Shown piece after piece: positions 9,638-17,448 of a stretch of 64,000 nucleotides of DNA (the stretch's first letter is position 1; each line of letters begins with the position of its first letter). The position numbers were made by a program, and so were the translations under genes. Source of the stretch: Pseudomonas schmalbachii (GTDB lineage Bacteria > Pseudomonadota > Gammaproteobacteria > Pseudomonadales > Pseudomonadaceae). The notes under the pieces are model-generated. The model did no database searches. It was given only the letters and a program-made list of their open reading frames with translations, and had not been told where the DNA came from. The stretch spans positions 1,054,001 through 1,118,000 of the forward strand of contig NZ_JAELYA010000001.1 in assembly GCF_017589465.1 (NCBI RefSeq). Direction: 5' to 3'.

Positions 9638-10687
9638 GGCCACCGGCGGGGACGGCCGTTTCGGGCTGGCGATCCAGTCGGTGACCAGGTTGTAGACCAC
9701 CGCCAGCAGCACCGGGCCGAGGAACAGGCCGATGAAGCCGAAGCTGATCAGGCCGCCGAGCACGCCGAGCAGCACCACCACCAGCGGCAGGTTGCCGCCG
9801 CGGCTGATCAGGTAGGGCTTGAGGATGTTGTCCACGCCGCTGATGACGAAGAAGCCCCAGAACGCCAGGAACACCCCGTAGCCGTAGTCGCCCTCGACGA
9901 ACAGCCAGATGGTCGCCGGCCCCCAGATCAGCGGCGGCACCATCAGCAGGCTGCAGACGAAGGTCAGCACGCCGAGGATGATCGCGCCGGGGATGCCGGC
10001 GATCATGAAGCCGATGCAGGCCAGCACGGCCTGGGCGGCGGCGGTACCGATGACGCCGTTGACCACCCGTTGCACGGTGCCGGCGATCAGCTCCAGGTAG
10101 TGTCCGGCGCGGTCGCCGATCAGCCGTTCGAGCATGCTGTAGGCGAACTTCTCCAGGCGCGGCCCGTCGCGGTAGAAGAAGAAGATCAGCACCAGGCTCA
10201 GCACCAGTTCGAAGATGCCGGCGCCGAGCTTGGCCGAGCGCGCCAGCACCCAGTTGCCGACCTGGCCCATGTAGGGTTTCAGGGTGGCGAAGACGGCCGT
10301 GCCCTGCTGGTCGATGGAGTACCACCAGCCGATCAGCCGGCCGCCGATCATCGGCGTGCGCGCCATCCACTCCGGCGGTGGCGGCAGGCCGGAGACCTGC
10401 AGGTTCTTCACCAGTTCGACGCCCTCGCGCAGGTGGTCCGCCAGGCCGAAGCCCAGCCAGATCATCGGCAGCGCCACCAGCACGATCCAGCAGCCGGTCA
10501 GGATGCCGGCCGCCAGCGCCTCCCGCCCCCCCAGGAGCCGCGTCAGCCCGCGCATCAGCGGCCAGCTGGCGAACGCCAGCACCGCCGCCCAGAACAGCGC
10601 GGACCAGAACGGCGCCAGCACCCACAGGCTGGCCCCCAGCAGGATCAGCAGAAGAATGCGCAACAGCAGGCGATCGTTTTCGAACAT
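9635..10687 (-). CDS. AI-2E family transporter (PerM/YdiK-like)
   Basis: Membrane protein of 350 residues with paired N-terminal helices, a soluble middle segment (about residues 75-150), then a run of C-terminal helices including GVDNILKPYLISRGG, a hallmark of the AI-2E/PerM family. Members export small molecules or act as Na+/H+ antiporters; the substrate here is unknown. The stop codon lies inside the right end of the 146-bp palindrome, so the C-terminus may have been set by that element. Confidence 0.9.
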   Translation of the reverse strand: MFENDRLLLRILLLILLGASLWVLAPFWSALFWAAVLAFASWPLMRGLTRLLGGREALAAGILTGCWIVLVALPMIWLGFGLADHLREGVELVKNLQVSGLPPPPEWMARTPMIGGRLIGWWYSIDQQGTAVFATLKPYMGQVGNWVLARSAKLGAGIFELVLSLVLIFFFYRDGPRLEKFAYSMLERLIGDRAGHYLELIAGTVQRVVNGVIGTAAAQAVLACIGFMIAGIPGAIILGVLTFVCSLLMVPPLIWGPATIWLFVEGDYGYGVFLAFWGFFVISGVDNILKPYLISRGGNLPLVVVLLGVLGGLISFGFIGLFLGPVLLAVVYNLVTDWIASPKRPSPPVA

Positions 10688-10776
10688 CAGGGCCGGACTC
10701 CAGTCAGCAACGGCGGCGAATCGAGGTTTGACCTCAGTTTAGGCGGGAGGGTCCAGCGCCGTGGCTCGGAGGTGCG

Positions 10777-11580
10777 TCAGCGCAGCCAGGTCAGGTGCAA
10801 CCCCTGGCCCTCGCCGCTGCCCAGCTCCAGGCGGGCAGCGCGCACGCCCTGTCCGCTCAGCGCCGAGCGCCAGTCCTCGGCATGGCTGCCGGCCAGTTCG
10901 ACGCGCACCCCGGTATCCAGGCGCAGCGTGCGTACCAGCAGATCCAGCCAGGCGCCGCCGGGTTCCTCCGGCACGTGGCTGAGGGTCAGCTCGCCATTGG
11001 CCTTGAGCAGGCGCAACAGGGTCGCCGCGCTGGGCAACAGCTCGCCCAGCGGCGCGGCACCATCCAGCTGTTCGGCATGCAGGTAGGCGCGGCGGTTGCC
11101 GCGGGTGATGGTGTAGACCGCCAGCACGCTGTTCTCCTGCGGCGCGGCGAGGCGCACCAGCAGATAGGCCTGCTGGTCGTCGGGACCATACAGCTTGGAA
11201 TTGCCGAACACTGCGTTGGCCAGCAGGCTGCTCGCCCCGCAGTCGCGCGCCTCGCACCAGAATAGCGGCGTGGCGTCGGCCTTGAGCAGGTCGGTACGCG
11301 CCTTCGCGAAGGCCTCCGCGCTGCTGTGCTCGTCCGGCAGGCGATAGGTCACCGCGCTGAGCTGGCCGACGGCGCGGACCTCGCCTTCCATGCGCAGGCG
11401 CCCGCTGATGCGGCTGATCGGTCCTTGCGGGTAGACCCGCTCCTCGGCGGGCGCCTCGCGGAAGTCGACGATCTCGGCGCGCGGGAAGCGCGGCAACGCC
11501 GGGAGGTCGTGGCTGTCGGGAATGTCTGCGGCGAACGCTGTGCCGCTCAGGATCAGGCTGAGAAAAAGGGCTGCTCGCAT
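10777..11580 (-). CDS. DUF4892 domain-containing secreted protein
   Basis: Exported protein of 267 residues of unknown function. An N-terminal signal peptide (MRAALFLSLILSGTAFA, cleavage before ADIPDSH) supports the ATG at 11580; TTG at 11592 or GTG at 11586 would add only a few residues. The body (RISGRLRMEGEV, TYRLPDEHS, a pair of cysteines in FWCEARDCG) matches DUF4892 proteins of pseudomonads. It starts next to the GST stop codon, so the two are probably co-transcribed. Confidence 0.82.
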   Translation of the reverse strand: MRAALFLSLILSGTAFAADIPDSHDLPALPRFPRAEIVDFREAPAEERVYPQGPISRISGRLRMEGEVRAVGQLSAVTYRLPDEHSSAEAFAKARTDLLKADATPLFWCEARDCGASSLLANAVFGNSKLYGPDDQQAYLLVRLAAPQENSVLAVYTITRGNRRAYLHAEQLDGAAPLGELLPSAATLLRLLKANGELTLSHVPEEPGGAWLDLLVRTLRLDTGVRVELAGSHAEDWRSALSGQGVRAARLELGSGEGQGLHLTWLR

Positions 11581-11588
11581 CCGCACGC

Positions 11589-12260
11589 TCAACGGGTCAG
11601 CATGGAACGGGCGGTGTTCACGGCTTTCTCATCGTCCTGCTCCTCGCGGCGCGGCACCAGCAGGCCGCGCTGCACCGCCGGACGCGCGTCGATGGCGGCG
11701 AGCCAGCGCTGCAGGTTGTCCAGGCCGTCGACGGAGACGCCGGACCACTCGTGGATGCGTACCCAGGGGAAGGTGGCAATGTCGGCGATGCTGTAGTCGC
11801 CGGCCAGGTACTCGACCTGGCCGAGGCGGGTGTCGAGCACTTCGTAGAGGCGGCGGGTTTCATGCTGGTAGCGGTCGATGGCGCCCTGCAGCCTTTCCGG
11901 GAAGTAGCGGAAGAACACGTTGGCCTGGCCCTGCATCGGCCCTACCCCGCCCATCTGGAACATCAACCACTGGATCACCGTAGAGCGGCCCTTGACGTCC
12001 TGCGGCAGCAGCCTGCCGGTCTTCTCCGCCAGATAGATAAGGATGGCGCCCGACTCGAACACCGCGAAGTCGTCGTTGTCGCGATCGACGATGGCCGGGA
12101 TGCGGCCGTTCGGGTTGATCCGGAGGAAGGCCGGGCTTTTCTGTTCCTTGAGATCGAACGACAGCGCGTGCACCTCGTAGGGCAGGCCGAGCTCTTCGAG
12201 GGCGATGGACGCCTTGTGCCCGTTCGGTGTGGCGGCGGTGTAAAGGTCGATCATGCTCAC
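11589..12260 (-). CDS. Glutathione S-transferase, Nu class (YfcG/YghU-like)
   Basis: GST of 223 residues. The N-terminal thioredoxin fold begins [20 protein letters not shown] and carries [11 protein letters not shown] and [15 protein letters not shown], very close to E. coli YfcG, a disulfide-bond reductase-type GST that uses a Thr/Asn-Gly motif instead of Ser or Cys. The C-terminal helical domain has GGVGPMQGQ and [12 protein letters not shown]. The role is probably thiol/disulfide or peroxide handling. It precedes and nearly overlaps the DUF4892 gene. Confidence 0.92.
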   Translation of the reverse strand: MSMIDLYTAATPNGHKASIALEELGLPYEVHALSFDLKEQKSPAFLRINPNGRIPAIVDRDNDDFAVFESGAILIYLAEKTGRLLPQDVKGRSTVIQWLMFQMGGVGPMQGQANVFFRYFPERLQGAIDRYQHETRRLYEVLDTRLGQVEYLAGDYSIADIATFPWVRIHEWSGVSVDGLDNLQRWLAAIDARPAVQRGLLVPRREEQDDEKAVNTARSMLTR

Positions 12261-12350
12261 TCTCCCTGATGCGATCCAAGCAGACTCGTGGCAAGCCCCG
12301 GTTTAGTCAAGCTGGCGGCGGATACCGGGTGTTTCCCGATATGGGTGCCT

Positions 12351-12468
12351 GTAGGAGCAACTGTCTTGCAGCCGAGGGTGCTTTTTTTGTAGGAGCGAGG
12401 GGGACGCCCAGTCCGATGCTCGCGAACATCGGCCCCGCAAAAGCTTCGCGAGCAGAGCTCGCTCCTAC
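12351..12468. repeat. GTAGGAGC-type palindromic repeats
   Basis: GTAGGAGCAACTGTCTTGC at 12351-12369 is one half-element, also present at 15221-15240 and 29983-30003, with a variant on the minus strand near 56600-56617. It is followed by a longer palindrome 12389-12468 that opens GTAGGAGCGAG and closes GAGCTCGCTCCTAC, with CGAACATCGG/AAGCTTCGCGAGC inside. It fills most of the 238-bp gap between the GST and hydrolase genes. Confidence 0.75.
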
Positions 12469-12498
12469 AGGAATACGCCCCGCTACGGATGTCTCGCG

Positions 12499-13359
12499 CT
12501 AGCGCTCCAGCAGGAATGGCCGGAACAGCGCCGCGACCGCCTCGGCGCCGGACTCGTCGTCCAGGTGCAGGTGGTGGCCGCCGGGCAGTTCGGTGATCTG
12601 GAAGGGCCGGCCATCGAGGAGATCATGCATGCCGGTGCTGCGCCCGAGCGCGCCGTCGCGGGCCAACACCAGGTTGACCGGACATTGCAGGGCGTCGACG
12701 AAGCTGCGCGCATGTTCCGGGGTGAAGCGCAGCGGCGACGGCAGGGTCAGGCGCGCGTCGGTGCGCCAGGTGTAGCCGCCCGGCACCGGCATCAGTCCGC
12801 GCGCCGCCAGCAGTTCGGCCGCCTCGCGGCTGACCGCGCCGCTCTTCATGCGCGCTTCCACGGCGCGCTCGACAGTCTCGTACATCGGCTTGCGCTTGCG
12901 CCCCAGCACCAGCTTCGCGCGGAGCGCATCGCCAAGATTCTGCGCACCCTTGGCCGGTTCGGCGGTGAACGGCACCAGTCCATCGATCAGCGCCAGGCGC
13001 TCCACCCGCTCCGGCATCGCCGCGGCGAGCAGGGTCGAGACGATGGCGCCCATCGAGTGGCCGAGCAGGGTGAAACGCTCCCAGCCCAGTTGCTCCGCGA
13101 CCAGCAGCACGTCCATCACGTAGTCGCAGAGGGAATAGTCCATGCCAACCGCCCGGTGCGCCGACAGGCCGTGCCCGGCGAAATCCAGCGCGACGATACG
13201 CAGGCCCTCCAGCTTCGGTGTCAGTCGGGCGAAGGTCATGGCGTTGTCCAGCCAGCCGTGCAGGGCGATCACCGGACGACCGTCCTCCGGGCCGGACAGG
13301 TGGGCTGCCAGCTCGATGTGCGGCAGGTTCAGGCGGATTTCCTCGACATGCACGCTCAT
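12499..13359 (-). CDS. Alpha/beta hydrolase
   Basis: Cytoplasmic alpha/beta-fold hydrolase of 286 residues. It shows the oxyanion HGWLDNAMTF stretch, the nucleophile elbow GHSMGA, and a C-terminal GGHHLHLD carrying the probable catalytic histidine. The start ATG at 13359 overlaps the stop of the upstream hydrolase by four bases (ATGA), so the two are translationally coupled. The sequence does not reveal the substrate. Confidence 0.9.
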   Translation of the reverse strand: MSVHVEEIRLNLPHIELAAHLSGPEDGRPVIALHGWLDNAMTFARLTPKLEGLRIVALDFAGHGLSAHRAVGMDYSLCDYVMDVLLVAEQLGWERFTLLGHSMGAIVSTLLAAAMPERVERLALIDGLVPFTAEPAKGAQNLGDALRAKLVLGRKRKPMYETVERAVEARMKSGAVSREAAELLAARGLMPVPGGYTWRTDARLTLPSPLRFTPEHARSFVDALQCPVNLVLARDGALGRSTGMHDLLDGRPFQITELPGGHHLHLDDESGAEAVAALFRPFLLER

Positions 13360-14168
13360 GCGCTTTCCCGCTCCCGATACGCGTACTGCCAACGACCCAG
13401 CACGTCCTTCAGCAGTTCGGCAGTGTCCCGCGGGCGCTCCAGCGGGAACATGTGGCCGCCCGGCAGGTACAGGCACTCGCCATGCCGTGCCGGCGCCGCC
13501 CAGCGGACCTGCCGCGGCAGCACCCGGCTCTGCTCGCCGAGCACCAGGCTCAGCGGCACCGCCAGTTGGCTCGGGCGCCCCGGGCTGGTGTGCGGGACGT
13601 TGCGGTAGATGCTGATCTCGGTGGCCGGATCGAAGCGCAGGCGCAGTCCCTGGCTGTCGGGAGCCGGCGCCAGGCCATGTTGCAGGTAGGCTTCCAGGCA
13701 ATCCGGGTCGAAATGGCGGAACAGCGTCTTGCCGGCGAAGTAGCTGCGCGCCTCGTCCAGATCGGCGAATTCCTCGCGACGCCCAAGGGTACGCCCGGCC
13801 GGAGTGAGGCGGTCGATCAGGCCGAGATGCTTGGCGGCACGGATCATCAGCAGCCCCGGACGGCTGAACACCGGCGAATCGAGCATCACCACCCCGCGAT
13901 ACAGGTCGGGCCGGCGCAGCGCCGCACGGTAGTGGAGGATTCCGCCCAGGGAGTGGCCGACACCCCACACCGGCTCATCGAGCGTCGCCAGATGGTGCAG
14001 AAGCTCGTCCACCAGGTTCTCCCAGTTGGCGTTCACCGGGAATCGCGGATCGTGCCCGTGCATCTCCAGATGACGCACCCGGTAGTCCGGCTGCAGCACC
14101 TCGAACAGCTTGCCGTAGGTGGCCGAGGGAAAACCGTTGGCGTGAGCGAAGAATATTGTTTGTGTCAT
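13356..14168 (-). CDS. Alpha/beta hydrolase
   Basis: Alpha/beta hydrolase of 270 residues beginning MTQTIFFAHANGFPSATYG. The nucleophile elbow is GHSLGG, and the C-terminal LPGGHMFPLERP carries the probable catalytic histidine. It is first gene of a two-hydrolase unit with a four-base overlap. A candidate promoter and palindromic operator lie about 200-250 nt upstream (14372-14420). The substrate is unknown. Confidence 0.9.
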   Translation of the reverse strand: MTQTIFFAHANGFPSATYGKLFEVLQPDYRVRHLEMHGHDPRFPVNANWENLVDELLHHLATLDEPVWGVGHSLGGILHYRAALRRPDLYRGVVMLDSPVFSRPGLLMIRAAKHLGLIDRLTPAGRTLGRREEFADLDEARSYFAGKTLFRHFDPDCLEAYLQHGLAPAPDSQGLRLRFDPATEISIYRNVPHTSPGRPSQLAVPLSLVLGEQSRVLPRQVRWAAPARHGECLYLPGGHMFPLERPRDTAELLKDVLGRWQYAYRERESA

Positions 14169-14371
14169 GCCTTCGAACTCAATGGGATTGCTTGGATCAT
14201 GCTTCGCTGCCGTCAGCCCGGCGGAACCACGGCCATCAGGCGCGAGATGCAGCCTGGCTTACCGTCATCGCCATGCAGGCGGATGTCCCGGACGCAGGTG
14301 GCGCGACCAGCATGCACCGGCCGCGTCACCGCCGTCTCACCCGTCCTTCCGACAGGTGAAACTGCGCGCCA

Positions 14372-14389
14372 ACCAAGCACTTGCTTGGT
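14372..14389. promoter_or_regulatory. Palindromic operator, TetR-type
   Basis: ACCAAGCA-CT-TGCTTGGT has perfect 8-nt arms around a 2-nt centre. It lies just downstream of the -10 of the minus-strand promoter and would overlap its start site, the position of a repressor operator. CAAGC-type palindromes of this shape are typical of TetR/AcrR regulators; no such gene lies beside it. Confidence 0.6.
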
Positions 14390-14391
14390 GG

Positions 14392-14420
14392 AATATTTCA
14401 CGCACGCTGATCCTAGACAA
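14392..14420 (-). promoter_or_regulatory. Sigma-70 promoter for the hydrolase pair
   Basis: On the minus strand TTGTCT (14420-14415), a 17-nt spacer, then AATATT (14397-14392) gives good -35 and -10 boxes. Transcription would begin near 14385, inside the palindrome, and run about 215 nt before the hydrolase start. Confidence 0.5.
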
Positions 14421-14588
14421 GGATGTTTCAGAGAAATGTTGTAAGCCACTTCATACGCGCAGGCATTACGTCGTACGCCCCAATGGGGGATTTCCGCGGG
14501 CGAAAGAATCACCGCGATGCACGCACTTCACAGCCGCCCCGCGCAACACGCACTACCCTGCCAAGACCGTCCCAGAGGAAGCCCGTCC

Positions 14589-15071
14589 ATGCTGGTGGTA
14601 TTTCCGAGCGAACTCGATCAGTTCCTGTTCCTGGCCAATCTGCTGTTCGCCACCCTGTTCGGCGGCCTGATCGGCCTCAACCGTCAGTTGTACAACCGCC
14701 CGGCCGGGCTGCGTACCCATGCGCTGATTTCCCTCAGCGCGGCGATGGCCATCAGCATGATCCAGCAACTCCACCCCATCGGCGCCGACGCCGCCAGCCG
14801 CGTGGTGCAGGGAGCCCTGACCGGCATCGGTTTCATCGGCGCCGGGGTGATCGTGCATCACGAGCGCAAATACCGCGTCGAAGGCCTGACCACCGCCGCC
14901 ACCATCTGGCTCTCCGCCATGATCGGCCTGGCTTGCGGCAGCGGGCAGGTGCTCGCCGGGGGGATAGGCATGCTGCTGGCGTTGCTGATTCTCACTGTCG
15001 GGAGATATCTGGAGAGAAAGATCGAGCGCAGCCGCAAGTTGCCGCCACCATCGAATCTGATGGATGACTAA
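14589..15071 (+). CDS. MgtC/SapB family membrane protein
   Basis: Inner-membrane protein of 160 residues with four or five hydrophobic helices. The family core GGLIGLNRQLYNRPAGLRTH and GALTGIGFIGAGVI then VEGLTTAATIW is intact. MgtC/SapB proteins modulate membrane energetics or Mg2+ adaptation; only the N-terminal membrane domain is present, without the soluble C-terminal domain of virulence-type MgtC. The start ATG at 14589 has AGAGGAAG at good spacing. Confidence 0.9.
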   Translation: MLVVFPSELDQFLFLANLLFATLFGGLIGLNRQLYNRPAGLRTHALISLSAAMAISMIQQLHPIGADAASRVVQGALTGIGFIGAGVIVHHERKYRVEGLTTAATIWLSAMIGLACGSGQVLAGGIGMLLALLILTVGRYLERKIERSRKLPPPSNLMDD

Positions 15072-15130
15072 AAAATGGTTCATCGCGGATTATCGGGGAA
15101 GGCGGCGCCAAGTGGCTGGGCCAGAACTCA

Positions 15131-15205
15131 CGTAGGTTGGTGCTGAACGCAGTGAAGCCCAACGATGGCGATGTTGGGCTTCGCGTTGCTCAGCGCCAAC
15201 CTACG
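15131..15205 (+). repeat. 75-bp GTAGGTTGG palindromic repeat, copy A
   Basis: Opens CGTAGGTTGGTGCTGAACGC and closes CTCAGCGCCAACCTACG, with GAAGCCCAACGATGGCG/ATGTTGGGCTTC inside. By eye it matches base for base the copy at 30024-30098 and the reverse complement of 56489-56563. It is preceded by GTGGCTGGGCCAGA (15112), a flank also seen beside the 56489 copy. Confidence 0.88.
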
Positions 15206-15261
15206 GTGGGCACTGCCGACCGTAGGAGCAACTGTCTTGCCGACTGCGCCGAGGTGCTCTT

Positions 15262-15334
15262 CGTAGGATGGGTTGAGCCTGCGAAACCCATGCGGCCGTG
15301 GTGATGGGTATCGCTTCGCTCAACCCATCCTACG
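15262..15334. repeat. GTAGGATGGGTTGAG palindromic repeat
   Basis: CGTAGGATGGGTTGAG at the left and CTCAACCCATCCTACG at the right end form perfect 16-nt arms. Inner sequence includes CGAAACCCAT and ATGGGTATCGCTTCG. A partial copy lies at 3301-3330. Confidence 0.82.
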
Positions 15335-15393
15335 ACGGCGTTTTTCCCGCACCTCGTAGGAGCGGGCCATGCCCGCGATTCGCGCCCCTGATC

Positions 15394-15858
15394 TCAGTGA
15401 TGCCGCGGATGGTAGACCGACACCAGCCGCATCAACCCCGCCACCGGAAATTCGCCTTCCAGCTCCGCCAGCGACGCGGTGTTCATGGGCAGCGCTTCGC
15501 TGCGGCTGCCATGTACCAGCAGCCCGGCCAGCGAACCGATCAGCGGCTGGTGGCTGACCAGCAGCAGGTTGCGCTCGCCGCGGCCGTCGAGGAAGCGCAG
15601 CACGTCGCGCGGGTCGTCGTCCGGGGTCAGCCAGGGCGCGGTGTGGACGGCGCCGTCCAACCCCAGCGCCTCGCGCACCAGCTCGGCGGTTTCCTGGGCG
15701 CGTACGTAGGGGCTGGCGAGAATGCCGTCGATAGGATGGCCGGACAGGTGTCCGGCGCTGATCAGGACTTCCTTGCGGCCGTGGGCGGTGAGCCGCCGGT
15801 CGGCGTCGCGGCGCGCCTGCGGCTCGGCTTCGCCGTGGCGCAGCAGCCAGATCTTCAT
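15394..15858 (-). CDS. sixA: Phosphohistidine phosphatase SixA
   Basis: Histidine-phosphatase superfamily protein of 154 residues that removes phosphate from phosphohistidine on HPt domains or PTS proteins. The catalytic LLRHGEAE motif (His8) and a second histidine in LLVSHQPLIG are present. It overlaps the DUF4389 gene stop by four bases (ATGA) and is third gene of gpsA-DUF4389-sixA. A hybrid kinase gene lies on the other side of gpsA, a suggestive but unproven link. Confidence 0.92.
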   Translation of the reverse strand: MKIWLLRHGEAEPQARRDADRRLTAHGRKEVLISAGHLSGHPIDGILASPYVRAQETAELVREALGLDGAVHTAPWLTPDDDPRDVLRFLDGRGERNLLLVSHQPLIGSLAGLLVHGSRSEALPMNTASLAELEGEFPVAGLMRLVSVYHPRHH

Positions 15859-16196
15859 AGCTTCGGCTCTTCGTCACGCACCGGATGTTCGGCCGGCGGC
15901 ACGTTGTGCGGGGCCTCGCCTTCCGGCTCGCGCGGGGTCGGCCAGTCAGCGAACGGCCAGGGCTTCTCGTCGGTCTGGAAGCTGCCGAAACGGCCGATCT
16001 GCGCGAGGAACTGGCTGAGGCTGTCGCCGAAGCCCATCAGGCTGCCGCTGGGCGCGCCATAGATGATGCGGTAGATCAGTTGCAGCAGGACGACGACACC
16101 GAGGATCAGCTCGGCCACCTGCCAGACCAGCACGAACAAGAACATCCAGAGGATACGGATGGCGAGCGATTCCTTTCCCTGACGATCGGCGGACAT
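15855..16196 (-). CDS. DUF4389 domain-containing membrane protein
   Basis: Protein of 113 residues. A positively charged N-terminus leads into a long hydrophobic segment (about residues 14-46, LWMFLFVLVWQVAELILGVV and on), followed by an amphipathic FGDSLSQFLAQIGRF and a proline/glutamate-rich cytoplasmic tail. This layout fits DUF4389 proteins, whose function is unknown. Start 12 nt after gpsA, end overlapping sixA by 4 nt. Confidence 0.85.
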   Translation of the reverse strand: MSADRQGKESLAIRILWMFLFVLVWQVAELILGVVVLLQLIYRIIYGAPSGSLMGFGDSLSQFLAQIGRFGSFQTDEKPWPFADWPTPREPEGEAPHNVPPAEHPVRDEEPKL

Positions 16197-16208
16197 GCTG
16201 TGTTCTCC

Positions 16209-17231
16209 TTAGAAACCCGTGGTTGGAATGAAGTCGACGTCGGTCTTCGGCTCGCCGCTCATCAGCGCCTGGATGACCTGCTCCAGCGTACGCCCGCCGA
16301 AGAGAATGGCGTACAGGCCGGCTACCAGCGGCATGTAGACCTGCAGTTCGTCGGCCTTGGCCTTGAGCACCCGCAGGGTGTTCACGCCTTCCGCCGTCTC
16401 GCCCATGCGCGCCACCGCATCCTCCAGGCTCAGGCCTTCGCCGAGGGCGTAGCCGACCTGGTAGTTGCGGCTCTTCGGCGACGAGCAGGTGACGATCAGG
16501 TCGCCGACCCCGGCCAGGCCGAGGAAAGTCATCGGGTTGGCGCCGAGTTTCACCGCGAAGCGGGTCATCTCCGCCAGGGCGCGGGTGATCAGCATGCTCT
16601 TGGTGTTCTCGCCCATGCCCAGCGCGGCGGCCATGCCGGCGATGATCGCGTAGACGTTCTTCAGAGCGCCGCCCAGCTCGACGCCGAAACGGTCGGCACT
16701 GGCATAGACGCGGAAGGTGCGGCCGTGCAGCGCGGACTGGACGCGCTCGCAGAGCTGCTCGTCCTCGCTGGCGACCACGGTGGCGGTGAGTTCGTGCTCG
16801 GCGATTTCGCGGGCCAGGTTGGGGCCGGAGATCACCCCGATGCGCGCCTCCGGTGCGATTTCTTCGAGCACCTGGCTCATCAGCTTGAAGCCCTGCGCCT
16901 CGATGCCCTTGGTCAGGCTGACCAGCAGTTTGCCGGCCAATGCATCCGCCAGCGGCGCCAGGACGTTGCGCAGCGCGCTGGACGGCAGCGCGACGAAGAT
17001 CATCTGGCACGCGGCCAGGGTGGCAGGAAGATCGGTGACCGGTTCCACGCCGTCATGGATGCGCACGTCCTTCAGGTAACGCGGGTTCGCGCGCTGGCTG
17101 CGAATGGACTCCGCCTGCTCCTCGTCGCGCATCCACAGGCGGACGCTCTGCCCGTTCTCCGCCAGCAAGTTGGCGAAGGCGGTGCCGAAACTTCCACCTC
17201 CCAGCACGGCAATCGGTTGCTGCTCAGTCAT
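16209..17231 (-). CDS. gpsA: Glycerol-3-phosphate dehydrogenase [NAD(P)+] GpsA
   Basis: Reduces dihydroxyacetone phosphate to sn-glycerol-3-phosphate, the backbone for phospholipids. It has 340 residues from the ATG at 17231 ([20 protein letters not shown]). It shows the Rossmann motif [24 protein letters not shown] and [20 protein letters not shown] with the catalytic lysine. First gene of gpsA-DUF4389-sixA and divergent from the hybrid kinase. An ATG 90 nt further upstream is rejected because its extension is unlike the family. Confidence 0.97.
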   Translation of the reverse strand: MTEQQPIAVLGGGSFGTAFANLLAENGQSVRLWMRDEEQAESIRSQRANPRYLKDVRIHDGVEPVTDLPATLAACQMIFVALPSSALRNVLAPLADALAGKLLVSLTKGIEAQGFKLMSQVLEEIAPEARIGVISGPNLAREIAEHELTATVVASEDEQLCERVQSALHGRTFRVYASADRFGVELGGALKNVYAIIAGMAAALGMGENTKSMLITRALAEMTRFAVKLGANPMTFLGLAGVGDLIVTCSSPKSRNYQVGYALGEGLSLEDAVARMGETAEGVNTLRVLKAKADELQVYMPLVAGLYAILFGGRTLEQVIQALMSGEPKTDVDFIPTTGF

Positions 17232-17448
17232 GACTCTTCCATAAAGGGCCGCGCGGTGCGGCGATTGCGGCATTATAAGGCCCCTCCACGAGGCGCACAG
17301 CCTGCTTCGCCAGACTGGCAAACCGTGGCACGTCGTTTAACATCCGCACAAACAGAAATCGAGAACAGGGCCGTTCCGTGCACATGGCAGACCGTTCGCC
17401 TCTTTCGCGCCACTTCGCTCCCCTGCCGTTCGTCGCGGGAGCCGCGCC

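Larger units (their letters stand above)
14169..14588. other. 420-bp divergent intergenic region
   Basis: Region between the minus-strand hydrolase pair and the plus-strand MgtC gene. It holds a minus-strand sigma-70-like promoter and a palindrome (see those entries). The open frames inside it lack a convincing RBS or family resemblance. A leader of about 200 nt for the hydrolase operon and the promoter of the MgtC gene must lie here. Confidence 0.5.
15072..15393. other. 322-bp repeat-filled intergenic region
   Basis: Convergent gap between the MgtC gene and sixA, packed with repeat elements: 15112-15205 (75-bp unit plus flank), 15221-15240 (GTAGGAGCAACTGTCTTGC), 15262-15334 (GTAGGATGGGTTGAG palindrome), and a GTAGGAGCGGGC half-element from 15356. 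No gene was recognised. Confidence 0.7.

Noticed and set aside
14213-14512. A 99-codon minus-strand frame upstream of the hydrolase pair
   Set aside because: It begins upstream of the predicted promoter, crosses the palindromic operator and has no family-like sequence or good RBS.
12351-15393. Repeated GTAGGAGC/GTAGGTTGG blocks considered as a CRISPR array
   Set aside because: They are palindromic, of mixed families, not evenly spaced and lack unique spacers of uniform length; no cas genes are present.
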